A DNA stretch of 64,000 nt. Source: Lineus longissimus (lineage: Eukaryota; Nemertea; Pilidiophora; Heteronemertea; Lineidae). The notes beneath the pieces were generated by a model. The model searched no databases and was not told where the DNA came from. It saw only the letters and a list, made by a program, of their open reading frames with translations. Positions 14,409 to 25,700 of the stretch are shown here, piece after piece. Position numbers and translations under genes: made by a program. Where the stretch lies: positions 14,646,437-14,710,436 of the forward strand of contig NC_088313.1 of assembly GCF_910592395.1 (NCBI RefSeq), written 5' to 3'. Position 1 is the first letter of the stretch. Each line of letters starts with the position of its first letter.

Positions 14409-17400
14409 ACGACGGACGCCACGGTATGGGATAAGCTCACCTCTGCTAAGAGGTGAGCTAAAAAGTCTGTACCTTTAATCATTGCTTTCTGGCGTGGAAA
14501 TATATTTTAGAATGTACCAACGACTTTCATTATATATCATGTCATAATTTATGATTACGATGCCGAACAATGTGATGGGCATTTGCGCTCGCGTTTCGGG
14601 GGCTTGGCGAATACTCCCTAATAGTCTCAGTAAAAGATCTTGCAAAGATTCTGCATTCACGTGTTTAAAAAACTGAATGTCTAGAAGAATCTTGTCGGGA
14701 CTTTCGACCTTTACTGTTGCATGAATTGAGTTTTCTATGTTTCCTGTTTTGCAGTTTTCTGTGCAAGTCCCTCGAAAGTATCAAGCGATCGCAGGGGTTG
14801 AGGGTGGAATACGAAGAGTGGTGGACGGGAGGGACGCAGACTAACTTCAGCGCCAGTATCCTGAGTGCGCCTTGGATGGAATGGGTCTGGGACACCACTG
14901 TACCGCAGCGTAAGCTAATTATCTTGCAGTGATTCTGACCCCGTGTCGGCAATGACAATAAGATGTAAAAAGAAGAGGGCCAATAGCTCAGAAACCGGCC
15001 GCGAGGAACAGTAAATGATACCTAATTTACCATGCCCTTTTAATGATAATTTTCTTGCAGTGACCCTAAGCCCGTGGTTCAGGAATCGGCCGCGGGGGAT
15101 GCTAGATGACACCTACCTTGCCCTTTATTTCAAAGATAGCCGCTGGTGGTGGTACGATGAGGATCGGACATCGAGCCTCGATTTCGTCTGCGAGAAGGCC
15201 ATGCAGAGAGCATTACTTGGGGGCGAGGATGAAAAAGGTACCGTGTTCATGATTATAAGGTGTTTCTGCCAAACATTCTGATGGACTCAGAGCCTGATAT
15301 GTTTTGGGGATCAAATTAACCCGCTAAGCCTTGAAACGTGGTGGACGGGTGAAGTTAAGACAAAACTGACCCCCCAACTTCAGCCCCCTAAACTCTGAAA
15401 TTATCATAGTCATGACCAATGAAAAATTATATGGATATATCATGCCCTTGGGTCTCCCTGTCCTGCAAATAGTAGGTTCGAGTGAGATGTTGGAAAAAGC
15501 TATGGCAGTTGATATCTGAAGGAAAATGGCTTAAAAATCTATAAGTGGTGTAAAGCGGAAGATTGATCTTAGTTGCAGCGGGCATGAGTGGCGGTGGCAA
15601 ACCGGTAGGCGTAAGGGAGAACTCGTCAATTTGAGAGCCTTGCCTAACTGGTTACGAATGGTAAAACGATTTGCACTTGTCTTTCAGAGTGCCCACAGCG
15701 CTGGCGAACGTTTCAGGGACATTGCTACTACTTCTCGATTCATAATAACAAAGCCCGCCAGGGCGCGGAGGAAACGTGCATGCACATGGGCGCGCGTCTC
15801 GTTGCCTTGGAAACGGAGGCGGAACTAGAATTCTTGAGAACGACGATGCGCGAGGTTAAACATTTTGACGATGTTAAGTGGTGGACTGGAGGTATTCCGA
15901 TAGCAAGACAGTGGGTCTGGAGCAAGGACTACATGTTGTTCAAAGGTACGTTATTTGGATGAAGGTATCGGCCACAGCAGTAAAGTAGGCTCTGTTCTTA
16001 GGCTTTTTCACCCCTTCTTTGAAAATCTCATGTCGCAAATAAAGATTGCCAAAAGATGGTCGGTTTGGGCGAAATTTATTTCGTGGTAGGGGGTTTGAGA
16101 CGGTTACTCCAACTCGTGACTAATTTAAAAGGAAGCTACCAGAAACGGTACGCAATACATATATTACGAAATTACTTAGTATCATATGAGTGGCATGGGT
16201 AGATTTTGCTGCTGTTACAATTTTCATGGATGACGAACTGGTAACTTAATTACATGTAGAAATAAGGCATATGCAAATTGTATAGAGGGACTTTGCGGCC
16301 GTGACATAGTCCCGTAACAACGACACCCGGCAGCACCTCAGTCTGAGTTAAAGTTTTAAAGGCCTACGCCGTTCGTTAAAAAAATTAGATTTGCAATTGA
16401 ATTTGAAAATTTTTCCATTGCGTAAAAATGCGTACCAATTTCAGTATTGCTGTTGTGTAGACAAATATGTGTACATCAGCTGCATTATTTTCCTGGACCA
16501 CCAGTAATTACGAGCGGAGTGTCCCTTTAAGGGCATCTCTTCTTTGTTGTGTAGATTATCCTGACCAGTTCCTCGGCTGGGCACCAGGGGAGCCAAACAA
16601 CTGGGATGACCAAGAGAACTTCATCACTTTGCTCTACAATAATACCTGGGGTCTGAATGACGTACCTAACAGGGATCACATCTCCCTGCCTTTCATCTGT
16701 GAGAAGCAACGACAAGGTTTGTACGTTTAAAGCGTTTCGGTTCCGCGTTCCGCTCCCTAGCTGTAAGTGGCAAATGACTATGAATCCACCTGTTCTACCC
16801 TTAAGAGATAGAGTACTAGTACGTAGCTGCACGTAGGTTGAGGGTTGACCATCAGGCACCATCATTTTGGCTAAAGCTTAAAATCCTTAAGCAATTCAAA
16901 ATCCTTCAAAATGCAGTACATGTAAATGCCCATTCAAAACGTGGACCATCACTTCATTTTGAAGGCGTTCTTATTGCTTGAAGATTTCAAGTTCCAGCTA
17001 TAATGGTGGAGCCTATATTATAGCCAACCCTTAAAAACGATATTTCTTTGACAACGTTTTCTTTTCAGATAATGATGGCGTCTACTGCCCAAGCAAAATC
17101 GGCCGGACCAAGCTCACTAAGCTGCCGGTGACAGGTGACAACTGGGCGACACTGATGCTAGATAACACATTCCAGTGCAGTGGGCACATAAAGATCTGGC
17201 GTTATTACCGAGGGCATTCGAATGGGACTGCATACGCCGGTGTCTGGCGTAAGATCAGCGACCAGAAGTACCGGCTGATCAAAAAAACAACATTTCAGCC
17301 AGCGGGCATAGGAAGAAAAACGGTCATTCTGCGCCATCCAATTGGAGTGGCCGCTGGTGACATCATCGGCGTTCATTACGATAACGCGCATGCGCACGGT

Positions 17401-17592
17401 GGCATTATCACGTCAGCAAAAATGGAAGACGACGCTGTCGCAGAGAATGAACTGTACACGACGCTTAGCGCTCCTATCTACAATGACCAAGTACATGACG
17501 GAATGATAGTTGACTTTAATCTGCATGACCCTAAGGTTGCCAAGAAAACCTATGCACTCTTCGCTAAGCTGATGAAAATCGACAGAGTATGA
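8851..17592 (+). CDS. Secreted protein with three C-type lectin domains and an unnamed C-terminal domain
   Basis: Ten exons: 8851-8935, 11671-11872, 12382-12501, 12725-12894, 13055-13196, 14755-14909, 15061-15237, 15688-15945, 16555-16716, 17069-17592. They sum to 1995 nt = 664 aa plus TGA with consistent phases. Exon 1 encodes a signal peptide, MMDGFKCFATFCILITVALE, ending phase 1. CTLD1 is exons 2-4 (CYFF, ADLVGIQT, WGWNDY, FICEKK). CTLD2 is exons 5-7 (CYLFV, YLVAIND, EEWWTGG, FVCEK). CTLD3 is exons 8-9 (CYYFS, RLVALETE, KWWTGG, FICEK). Only CTLD3 has an EPN plus LND calcium/mannose-type site; CTLD1 keeps WND without EPN. All three lack the Cys pair that forms the second conserved CTLD disulfide. 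The last exon (173 aa) has CSGHIKIWRYYRG...AYAGVWRKI, which I do not assign to a named family. Likely an extracellular carbohydrate-binding recognition protein. Which upstream exon supplies the signal peptide is inferred from phase and hydrophobicity. Confidence 0.85.
9240..9880. repeat. Degenerate dispersed repeat in lectin intron 1 (two partial copies)
   Basis: Two stretches share CCTATGTA(T/G)CC, TCTTATGGAAA-like and ACTGA(C/G)TAAC-like segments, near 9370-9410 and 9705-9745. The second begins with TTTACATACGATCCACGTTGTCAC. A related start recurs at 11893-12060 (GTTACATAGGATTCACGTTGTCAC). Probably old MITE copies. Borders uncertain. Confidence 0.35.
10745..11205. repeat. Imperfect inverted repeat, arms about 170 bp
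   Basis: The left arm (about 10745-10915) reads AGAAGCAGCCAGCATCAAG, then TTCAAAAACCTGATATAGAA, GTGTCGACACGGTA and GCAAAAGTGTATAGATCATG. The right arm (about 11020-11205) carries the reverse complement of all of these in reverse order. The spacer is about 105 bp. It looks like a foldback MITE in lectin intron 1. No ORF. Confidence 0.65.
11893..12060. repeat. Degenerate dispersed repeat in lectin intron 2
   Basis: Related to the repeat near 9590. It shares the ACGTTGTCAC(G)TGTCA(T/C)GGTTCAC segment and a downstream GAAAAT(G/A)TGAC motif. Non-coding. Confidence 0.35.
13322..14460. repeat. Complex repeat in lectin intron 5: about three degenerate ~320-bp direct units plus GAC microsatellite
   Basis: The segment repeats a block containing CATTTGACCTCTGTGACCTTG, then 'CCAATCGGGCAAG', 'CCCCCT(G)GTGG(T/C)CAA', 'GGACCAAACTTCGG' and 'GGGGTA(C/A)ATGTGTAC', about three times (near 13440, 13760 and 14060). 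It starts near TGCTCACCTC and ends with AGCTCACCTCTGCTAAGAGGTGAGCT, a small hairpin. Repeats ending this way are familiar from molluscan and other marine invertebrate genomes, from memory. No transposase ORF. Confidence 0.65.
14342..14419. repeat. (GAC)n / (CGA)n microsatellite
   Basis: An essentially perfect trinucleotide tract near the 3' end of the intronic repeat. It produces spurious poly-Arg and poly-Asp/Val ORFs on both strands that should not be annotated. Confidence 0.95.
14923..15045 (+). pseudogene. Decayed duplicate of the lectin exon at 15061
   Basis: It starts with an acceptor-like CTTGCAGTGATTCTGACCCCGTG that parallels the real exon junction CTTGCAGTGACCCTAAGCCCGTG at 15054. 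Further on, AAACCGGCCGCGAGGAACAG and TGATACCTAATTTACC match AATCGGCCGCGGGGGATGC and TGACACCTACCTTGCC in the real exon. The copy has an extra ~39 bases and broken frame. It lies 14 bp after the donor of the preceding exon. Probably a tandem exon duplication that lost function. Confidence 0.5.
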
Positions 17593-19725
17593 GACCTTTG
17601 CGTCAACATCCCTCTTGGTAAGGTGATCACCGCTTGGGTTGGTGCAAAATATGGAGGCGGTCAAAAAGCATTTAAATTTTTGGTGATTTCTTGTCAACAT
17701 CATATTCAACAAAACATGGAATTTGAGGACAAAATCGACACACTTACTAATGAAGTCTACTTGAAGTCGATTACGACTCACACTGTCAACGCAATTTTGA
17801 ATGACTTTGATAATTATTTGATTTAAAGCATGACATTTCTCAAGTTGTCTGTGGAAATATTTGGGTAATTTCAGAATAATTATCGTTTGTTTGAAACCAT
17901 GCGTTTTAGCATGTAACCTATACAGTCTGAATAGGTTATAATTGGCATTATACCATTACGACAGTGTCGTTCCGCCATATTTGCGCTCTTCGCCACCAAA
18001 TTTATAACGGCATATTACAGTGTAAACAACTTCAGCCTTCAAATGAAATGTAGCAGTTTTGATGATTTTCGAGTTTCCATTTCCCCAGCGGGTGGCTAAT
18101 GAAGGTGAGATGACGGGCAGTTATTGATGAAGTTCAGCAAGGGTTCAATTTAACCATAACTCATGGCGAATGGCGTACGGATTTAGTGGTCCTTTGGGGA
18201 TATTTGATAAGGTCACGGAGACTTATACGTGAAATTTGATGGCAGAATTTCGCAAATAAAACTGACATCTCAAGTTTAACCGCTGCTTTACCTTGTTTAT
18301 TAATATACGAAGAAGAGTTGGCAATGTTTATCAGATTGCACTGGGTGATATCAGGAATCAACAAACACCGAGAATTTGAAACTTCAATATTACCAAAATA
18401 TTTTCCTTTTTAAAAAGCTCGGTTACTAAACTCGGGCTGTTATTTCTATTACTTATTGAAGGATATGAATAAATCATAACCATAGAAATCATAATCATAT
18501 AAATAATCATCATTTAATTTTTTCCTGCGTCAAAACAAAACGAAACATCATTTAGCTCCTGCCCAAAATAAAGAAGATATAGGGCAATACGTCAGTGGTA
18601 CTTGTACTTGTTGTTCTTCTTCTTCTGCGTTAAACCTGCCTAAGCTATATGTGCAGGCACCCGGTTAGGCCCTACGACAACGTCTATCTATTGTTCGGGT
18701 GATATCACACAATAGATAAACGTCGTCGTAGGGCCTAACCTGGTGGTTGCAAAACCTCACTATGTTTGCGTGCGCACGCGGTTTAGACACCAGTGTGGCC
18801 GGTGCGTTTCGTCTTCGGTCAGTTTTTGTTTTGGAGTTTCAGTCGTCTCCGAGACTGGTTGCCATTTCCCGGCTGACTAGTCCAGACTTTTCCCGGTTCC
18901 ATTTCGGAGTTTTCTCTGCAAGGCTGGTTGCCTACCAGGGCCAAGGAGGCCAGTCTCCTCCAGCGTCAATGGTACGAAATCGTACGATGTGATAAATTGT
19001 GGTAGTGGGCAATCGCAGGACCTCATTAACATAACTTTACCAAGCACTACCATGAACAATGTCGTTGAAGATGCTTTCGTTGGTGAAGGTGCTTGTGGGA
19101 CTAATAAGAGGCATTTTCATCGCCACCTATCTGCTGAGCTGTTCACGAATTGCACAGTCACGCATAATCTATCGATCCTGAACCTCATGTTATGTCCGAC
19201 TTACGTTTCACGTATCACGTTTCCGTATGCGCCATAGGTATGATCCATACGGATACGTGATACGTTTGACGGTGCTGAAAGTCACTATCACCAGAATCTT
19301 TCAAATAAATTTGAAAGACTCTGCTATAATCCAATGTCAAACGTACTCTACAAACATCAAAATCAATTGATTTCTGATTGGCATGCTTGATCAATAGCAA
19401 TAGCAATCTCCGAAACAGTAATTCTTCTACGCATGAGCGATCCGCTAGATCACGTGGCGAGATGCTTGGAGTTTGACGGTAGGACTGAAGGAATGCAACA
19501 ATCAGGTCACAGAAATCCTGATACTCAATCGCGTCGGTAATCAAAATTCCAAAATTTTGAATTAGGATAGAGAGATAGACTGCTGCGACTCTTAGAGATC
19601 CTTGTTTATCACATCTTAGTGGGATAATAAAGGAACAAAACTTTTCTTTTGGGAGGTGGAATATCTTTAAAAGTCATCGTAAAACGCTTTTCTCGTTAGG
19701 CAACGGAGTTCGCCCGAATATCAGA
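17593..19725. other. Intergenic: lectin 3' flank to secreted-peptide gene
   Basis: Probable 3' UTR of the lectin gene; AATAAA-type signals occur at about 18256 and 18467. A strong hairpin lies at 18657-18746. No ORF here has recognisable similarity or splice context. Confidence 0.55.
18657..18746. repeat. Near-perfect 36-bp stem hairpin
   Basis: The left arm 18658-18693 reads CACCCGGTTAGGCCCTACGA, then CAACGTCTATCTATTG. The right arm 18710-18746 is its reverse complement with about four mismatches. The loop is about 16 nt. It could be a tiny MITE or a structured RNA. Nothing shows which. Confidence 0.7.
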
Positions 19726-22700
19726 ATGAAAACCGGAACAGTTGCGTGCTTTCTTTTCGTCTGCATGGTAAGTAAACCGTCGATGTTGTCAGGCCATATT
19801 CTGTTGGAAGATGAGCAGTGTTGCTGTTAAAATCGTTACTAAGTTTTATGGCGAGAGAATTTCAAAGGCAAATGTTTGCGATGAGACACATTCCAACCAG
19901 TGTACAAGCAGTGTACAAGTCTGAATTGTCGTTATCTGATGTACAACCAAATTTTTTGCGATTGCATGGCAATATCAGAGCATATGATGATACATTGTGA
20001 AGTACATTGAGTAGCATATATTCATTGCTCCCATTCTACGCATTCTTCTACAAGTTCAAGAAAATTTGAATAATTTATTCCTGACGTCACAATGGCCACC
20101 TCCACTGACTCAATTGTCAATGAAAATGGATTGAAACGATAATGCAAAATTTGGTAAATGGCAGCGTTAGTGACTAACGCTAATTGAGCAACTTTGCCCA
20201 TGGTACGATTACTTATACGCTTTCCCTTTTTGGCGAAGATAAAGATAACGCCAAAATTTGGTGAGAGAATTGGGTAACTTTGCCCATGATGATGCGATCA
20301 TTATAAAATATGGGGACTGCGCTGTCTTTGATACGTTCCTATCTGTCTAACAGGTCACAGCGTGTACGCATTGGTACTGATGCATCAAGTCCGGTGGGTT
20401 TTAGTTGTGACGTTCCACAGGGCTCCGTTCTGGGACCGGTTCTCTTTTCCCTCTACACAAATCCCCTGGCTGACATTCTTTAACGTGGCGCAGATGACAA
20501 CCATGATGGAGGGTACCTCTCGTATGCCGACGATACTCAAGAGTACTTGCTGTATTCCTGTCAAATGCATGTGCCGCTGTTGAGACAATTGGTGAAAGTG
20601 CCACTGACGTTAGTCGATGGCTCGGCGAGAATGATCTTGCATACAATAATGACAAGACTGTGTTCCTGTTCATACGACCTATGTGCACTCGCTCTATGCC
20701 AGATATCTGTGGACTGTAATGTTGAGTCATCTGACTGTGCAAAGAATCTTGGAGAGATTTCCGACAGCCTGTTTACTATTAAGCAGCATGTCTCCTCCAC
20801 TGTCAAACGTGCGAACATGACAATACGCAATATAGGCAAGGTCAGGAGGTATTTTTCAGCGGATACAACTCGCTTGTTTACACAGCTTCTGGTAACTTCA
20901 AGACTGGATTTCTGTAATTCCCTACTTGTGTCGGCCTCCCTGCGATCACAGTGGGGTCATTGCAGAAAATGCAGAATGCAGAATTTGCTTAGAAACGGTA
21001 GAAAAGACAGCGATATGCAACATTTCTCGACATCTTGCAGTGGAGCAATCTTTATCAGGCGACACTGATGACACATAAGAGTATTCATCGACACAGATTT
21101 TACCCTATTGACTCAAATTTCAACGCTCACTGACCTGTGAATTTCTATTATATGCAATTGCCAACTTTCATCAAATAAAAAAGTTATAAGATTGCCACGA
21201 AAATCTATCAGAAACATATTGCAATGTTGACAACGGAATATTGTGTCCTTTTTCTTCAAGCATGACGAGACTATATTTCCACATTTTATTTCAATTACAT
21301 GCATTACGCCATGTGTGCCAAATCGTCGACGACAAAGAATCCGTTGGTAAGTTACGTCCCACAAACAAAACGTTATCCCCTTGGGCTTACTGTACCATCC
21401 TCCCGACTCAAATATCTCCTCCTTGTAATTATTATTGCCTCTGAAAACAGTAAAATCAACGTCTTCTTCAACGGCGATGACGTCATCAGTATTGGTCATC
21501 ACTATATCACTTTGACTGACAAGTTCTAATATTTTAATGACGTTCAATTTGAGCGTCAAGTCAGAAAGGCCATCAGACTTGTTGTAAGTTTTCATTACTT
21601 GATACAATAATGTATATTGACCAAAGCATTGTCCGACTGCAGTTTCACCTCCGAAGAAAATGTAAAAATGGACTTTACCGCAGATTCTGGCGTCGTTAAA
21701 CTGAACACTTCCTCTTTGTTTTCGCCTAGCAGGGTCAAAAAGTATATGGTGAATGTTCCCTTTCCGTCCACAATTCGTAATAACTAAAAGGTCATTGAAT
21801 TCCATCTGTACCTGCTTGCATTGTCCGACATAACGCGGGAACCGCCAACGATACTCCGATTTTGTTTTCAGGTCGAATACCAAAATTGCTCCGAGAATGT
21901 TGTCAAGAAAAATAATCAGCAGGTTTGAAATGACCGTCGTGAGCACGCGGACATCAACGCCTCTTGCCGCAAATGGTTTCTTCAAACGGTGTGTTTTCTC
22001 GGGTTTTTTCTTGAATGTATGCTATCACGGGCAAACAGCATTTAAGTGGTATTTTCTTCGGCGGGTAAAAACATGCAACGCCCGAAGGCTTTAAGGGAAG
22101 TCAAAAACCAAACAAATGGTTTCTTTCAAATTCGTCATGTTTTTTTTTAAAGATTGAGACGAATAATGTTTAGTGTTGTGTTCTCGAGCAGCCTTATTAA
22201 TAGGTAGGGTGGTTGCTTCGTTGCAACCTAAAACGCTATTAAATGCCAACTGTCCATTTGATATTCATTAAATTAGCTAAACATGCCACGCTTTAATTAA
22301 ACTTTTTCTGCATGCCCTACACACACCAACTTGTTATCATATTATTATGCCATGTATTGTTTGAATAATAAAGGTTGGCAATTGTGAAGCAGTTCGCCCC
22401 CACTTGTTGAATAGATGAGCCCCTTCCCTCTGATTCAGACCCAGCCAGGGTAAACTCTTCAAAACCCGAGGCCCCATGATAAACTTTTTTTCGCGACTGT
22501 TTATTCTGCATGGTTGAAGTAGAATGCATTTACAGACAGTACCCAGCTGAAATGTTTCGACAATGCAGTCACCCTCGACAAAAATCGCCTTTTAATCGAT
22601 ATTTTCTTGATATTTCTTGAGACGTGTGGTATAGGATAAAGAGAAAACCGCACTCTTGTCTAAGATGAATTTCTCTGGCCTGAATACTCTCGAAAACTGC

Positions 22701-25700
22701 GGTATCGAGCTAGATAAAATCATCTTATGCAATCTGGTGATACGGATCAGCCATTCGACGTGCAGTTTTTCTTTGTTCTCGATGATGCTCAGCTCTCAGC
22801 TCTCAGCTCTCAGCTCTCAACTCCTATTTTCTATTCTAATAAAGATTTAGAAATAGGTACATCTTGCGACAAGCTCATTAGCCATCCAAAACGTCACTTG
22901 CTTGCATGCAACGCAGCTCCTGGCAGCACAGCTCACAGACCGGGATCTAAAACAGATATAACTGGCCTGGCCTGTGAACATGATGGCCGGGCTGATGCTA
23001 CGCGCTCTGAATCGGTGTTTTCTAGAATATTTTTGTTTCGCATGTATAATGATGTATTTGCAGCTGACTTTCGTATCGAATGTCAATCGTGATTACATAC
23101 ATATACTGTGGGGAAGCTATTTGCCGATTTTGGTGTATTTGTTTCACATAGACCTATCACGTGCAATATTGGCATTTTGTCCTGACGCCCTTCGACCGGC
23201 TTAATTGCGTCTACACTGTTTGATCAGGCCGCCTGTTTTTGTAAGATTTTGTTTATTTCATACGTATGCTTGATTAGGGATGACATAATAGGGCCGTTTA
23301 GACGCTTTCCAAAAGGACCGCATTCCGATCCGATCCGATCGAACCCCATTCCAGACCGGATGTGGTCTCATTTTAATGTACCCGTTTAGACGCTAACAGC
23401 AATGAGGACTGATGTGGACTAATTTCTTTTGGTTCCACCAATAATCCGCAGGATGTCGCGGTGGCGTCACCGATTTAGCGCCACAATGCGGGTTATAATG
23501 GTACTAGGCAAGCTCGTTCTTATGGTAGCTGCTGTCTAGCTTCCGCTGAATGGATTGATCGCTCCAAATATGTATGAGATCGAAAACAACCGTGTCTGTG
23601 AACTTATCCTTCACCATATTGGAATAATGAAAATAAGCCAAGAGAAAATACTATAAAACTGACAATCAAAATGACATTAATTCCCGCAAAAATACACGCG
23701 TTCATAATGAAAGGAAGTATTGCCGAAGTACCATATCCAATACGCATGCGTGTAGGTAAACAAATTAGTCCAGATGAGACCGCATTAGGCCCGATCGCGT
23801 TTAGACGACCAAATTTGATCCGGATGCATCAATCGAGTGTCTCCACAACATCAGATCACACAGTAGGATGTCGCAAAGACCCTGTAAGCAACTGCCGACA
23901 CGATCAAAGTGTCTCAATCGGGAACCTTGCTTGATATGATGTCACAACCTGAGCATAGATCAGTCCCTGGGGACACACAATCGAGTGTCTCAACAACATC
24001 TGATCACACGGTAGGATGTCGCAAAGACCCTGTAGGCAACTGCCGTCACGATCAAAGTGTCTCAATCGGGAACCTTGCTTGATATGATGTCACAACCTGA
24101 GCAAAGATACCTGAGCATAGATCAGTCCCTGGGGACACACAATCGAGTGTCTCCACAACATCAGATCACACGGTAGGATGTCGCAAAGACCCTGTAAGCA
24201 ACTGCCGACACGATCAAAGTGGGATATCCATATGAAACGCTTTCCTCCTTTCTTCCTCAAAGAAAAATGAGAAGTGATCCCAATCCCCTACACGTGACTA
24301 TAGATACAGAATCTTCAAACAATGGCGTGGATTGACGAGCAGCAGCCAATCAATTTGTAAGGAGGATTTCAATTGGCCAGAGTAATTGGTGGGCGGGACT
24401 AGCCAATATAATTGTGATCGCTTTCGAGCGCTTGTAATATCGTCATGTCGAAAATAACGCTCAAAATACCCGACATGACAATATTAATAACGACATTAAT
24501 ATTGTCATGTCGGAAATAATAATAACGACATGACGAAATTAATAACGACATGTCGTAATTGATAATATCGACATGTCGTAAATAATATCGTCATGTCGTT
24601 ATTATAGAGATATGATCGCTTTGGAGCGCCATAGATGGGACTACATGCGACCCGATCGGTTTGCGTTTACACCAGGGAAATTTAGACCGCATTCGGATTC
24701 GATCGGATCTCATCGGGCCTTTTTTCTGTCGTCTAAACGGCCCTATAATAATACAGGATAAAGCATGTTTTTGTAACAATCATTTTACATACATGTATAA
24801 CTCCGGACGATTCTGAACAATAGCTGAAAACCATCGATTGCACACTCGGGCGGCCATTTTCGGACAATGACATGTTAAAGCAAATAAAGGGTTCCCGATG
24901 CGAAATGTATATACGCACACTGACAAAACTGACCTTAAATTTACAGCCCCTTCAATGTGTACTTTTTCTAAATGAACGCCCCATGACCCAATCAATGAAT
25001 AATACTTGCACAAATTGACCTGGTGAACCCCGTTCCCTCGCTCACGTCATTCACACACGGCCGGTTAAAGATGCTTCTCTCACACGACGAGTTCCATTGT
25101 CGGTAGCCGAAGGTAGCACATTTACTCACGCTTTAGGCATACAAGACGCACATCATTGAGCAACCCAGCCAAGAACGAGCATTCACTTTTGCTAAACTGG
25201 GCTGACGTAATGCTTTATTTTTCAGCTGAAATTGCAAGAATTTGGTACCACAGATGAGTTGGATCCGTACAGCATATAATATGATAATCACCAAATGCTC
25301 GTAACATGGTGAGCGATTGGGGTTGAAATGTTGATGGTTTCGTTGGCGAAATTTGTAGAATGATGATGAAATTCTGAAGGCAAACGATTAACAATGTGTC
25401 CCTTTTATACGCATGGACCGGACCGGAATATCGAAGACTGATACAAAAAAATGAGTTATAGATTTATGACAACTTCATGCTAGGCAAACTCTCTGCCTCT
25501 GTTCGGCTGGGACACAAGGGTAAAGTAGGAGTGACACGTGGTATTACGTCATATCTAAAATAATCCTCTATCGTCTCGGATTTATTGTCCCCTGATTTTC
25601 GAGTAAATGTCTCAAAGGTTGCTAAGTTTGTTTGAAAATAATTCAGCTCTCAATTCAATATTTTATTTCATCACGACATCTCAAAAAGGAACTAAAATTA

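Larger units (their letters stand above)
23289..24745. mobile_element. 1.46-kb non-autonomous DNA transposon with TIRs and TAA target duplication
   Basis: The left end TAGGGCCGTTTAGACG and the right end CGTCTAAACGGCCCTA are exact inverted copies. Similarity continues imperfectly inwards (CCGATCCGATC against GATTCGATCGGATC). Both sides are flanked by TAA (23286-23288 and 24746-24748), matching the 3-bp TWA duplication typical of PIF/Harbinger. No transposase ORF. The interior holds two tandem arrays listed separately. Confidence 0.75.

Noticed and set aside
14174-14482. Poly-Arg-rich ORFs on both strands
   Set aside because: They are translations of the (GAC)n microsatellite inside an intronic repeat.
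20547-21068. 173-codon ORF as a host gene
   Set aside because: Its core matches the thumb/connection region of CR1-like reverse transcriptase and continues the broken LINE from 20345.
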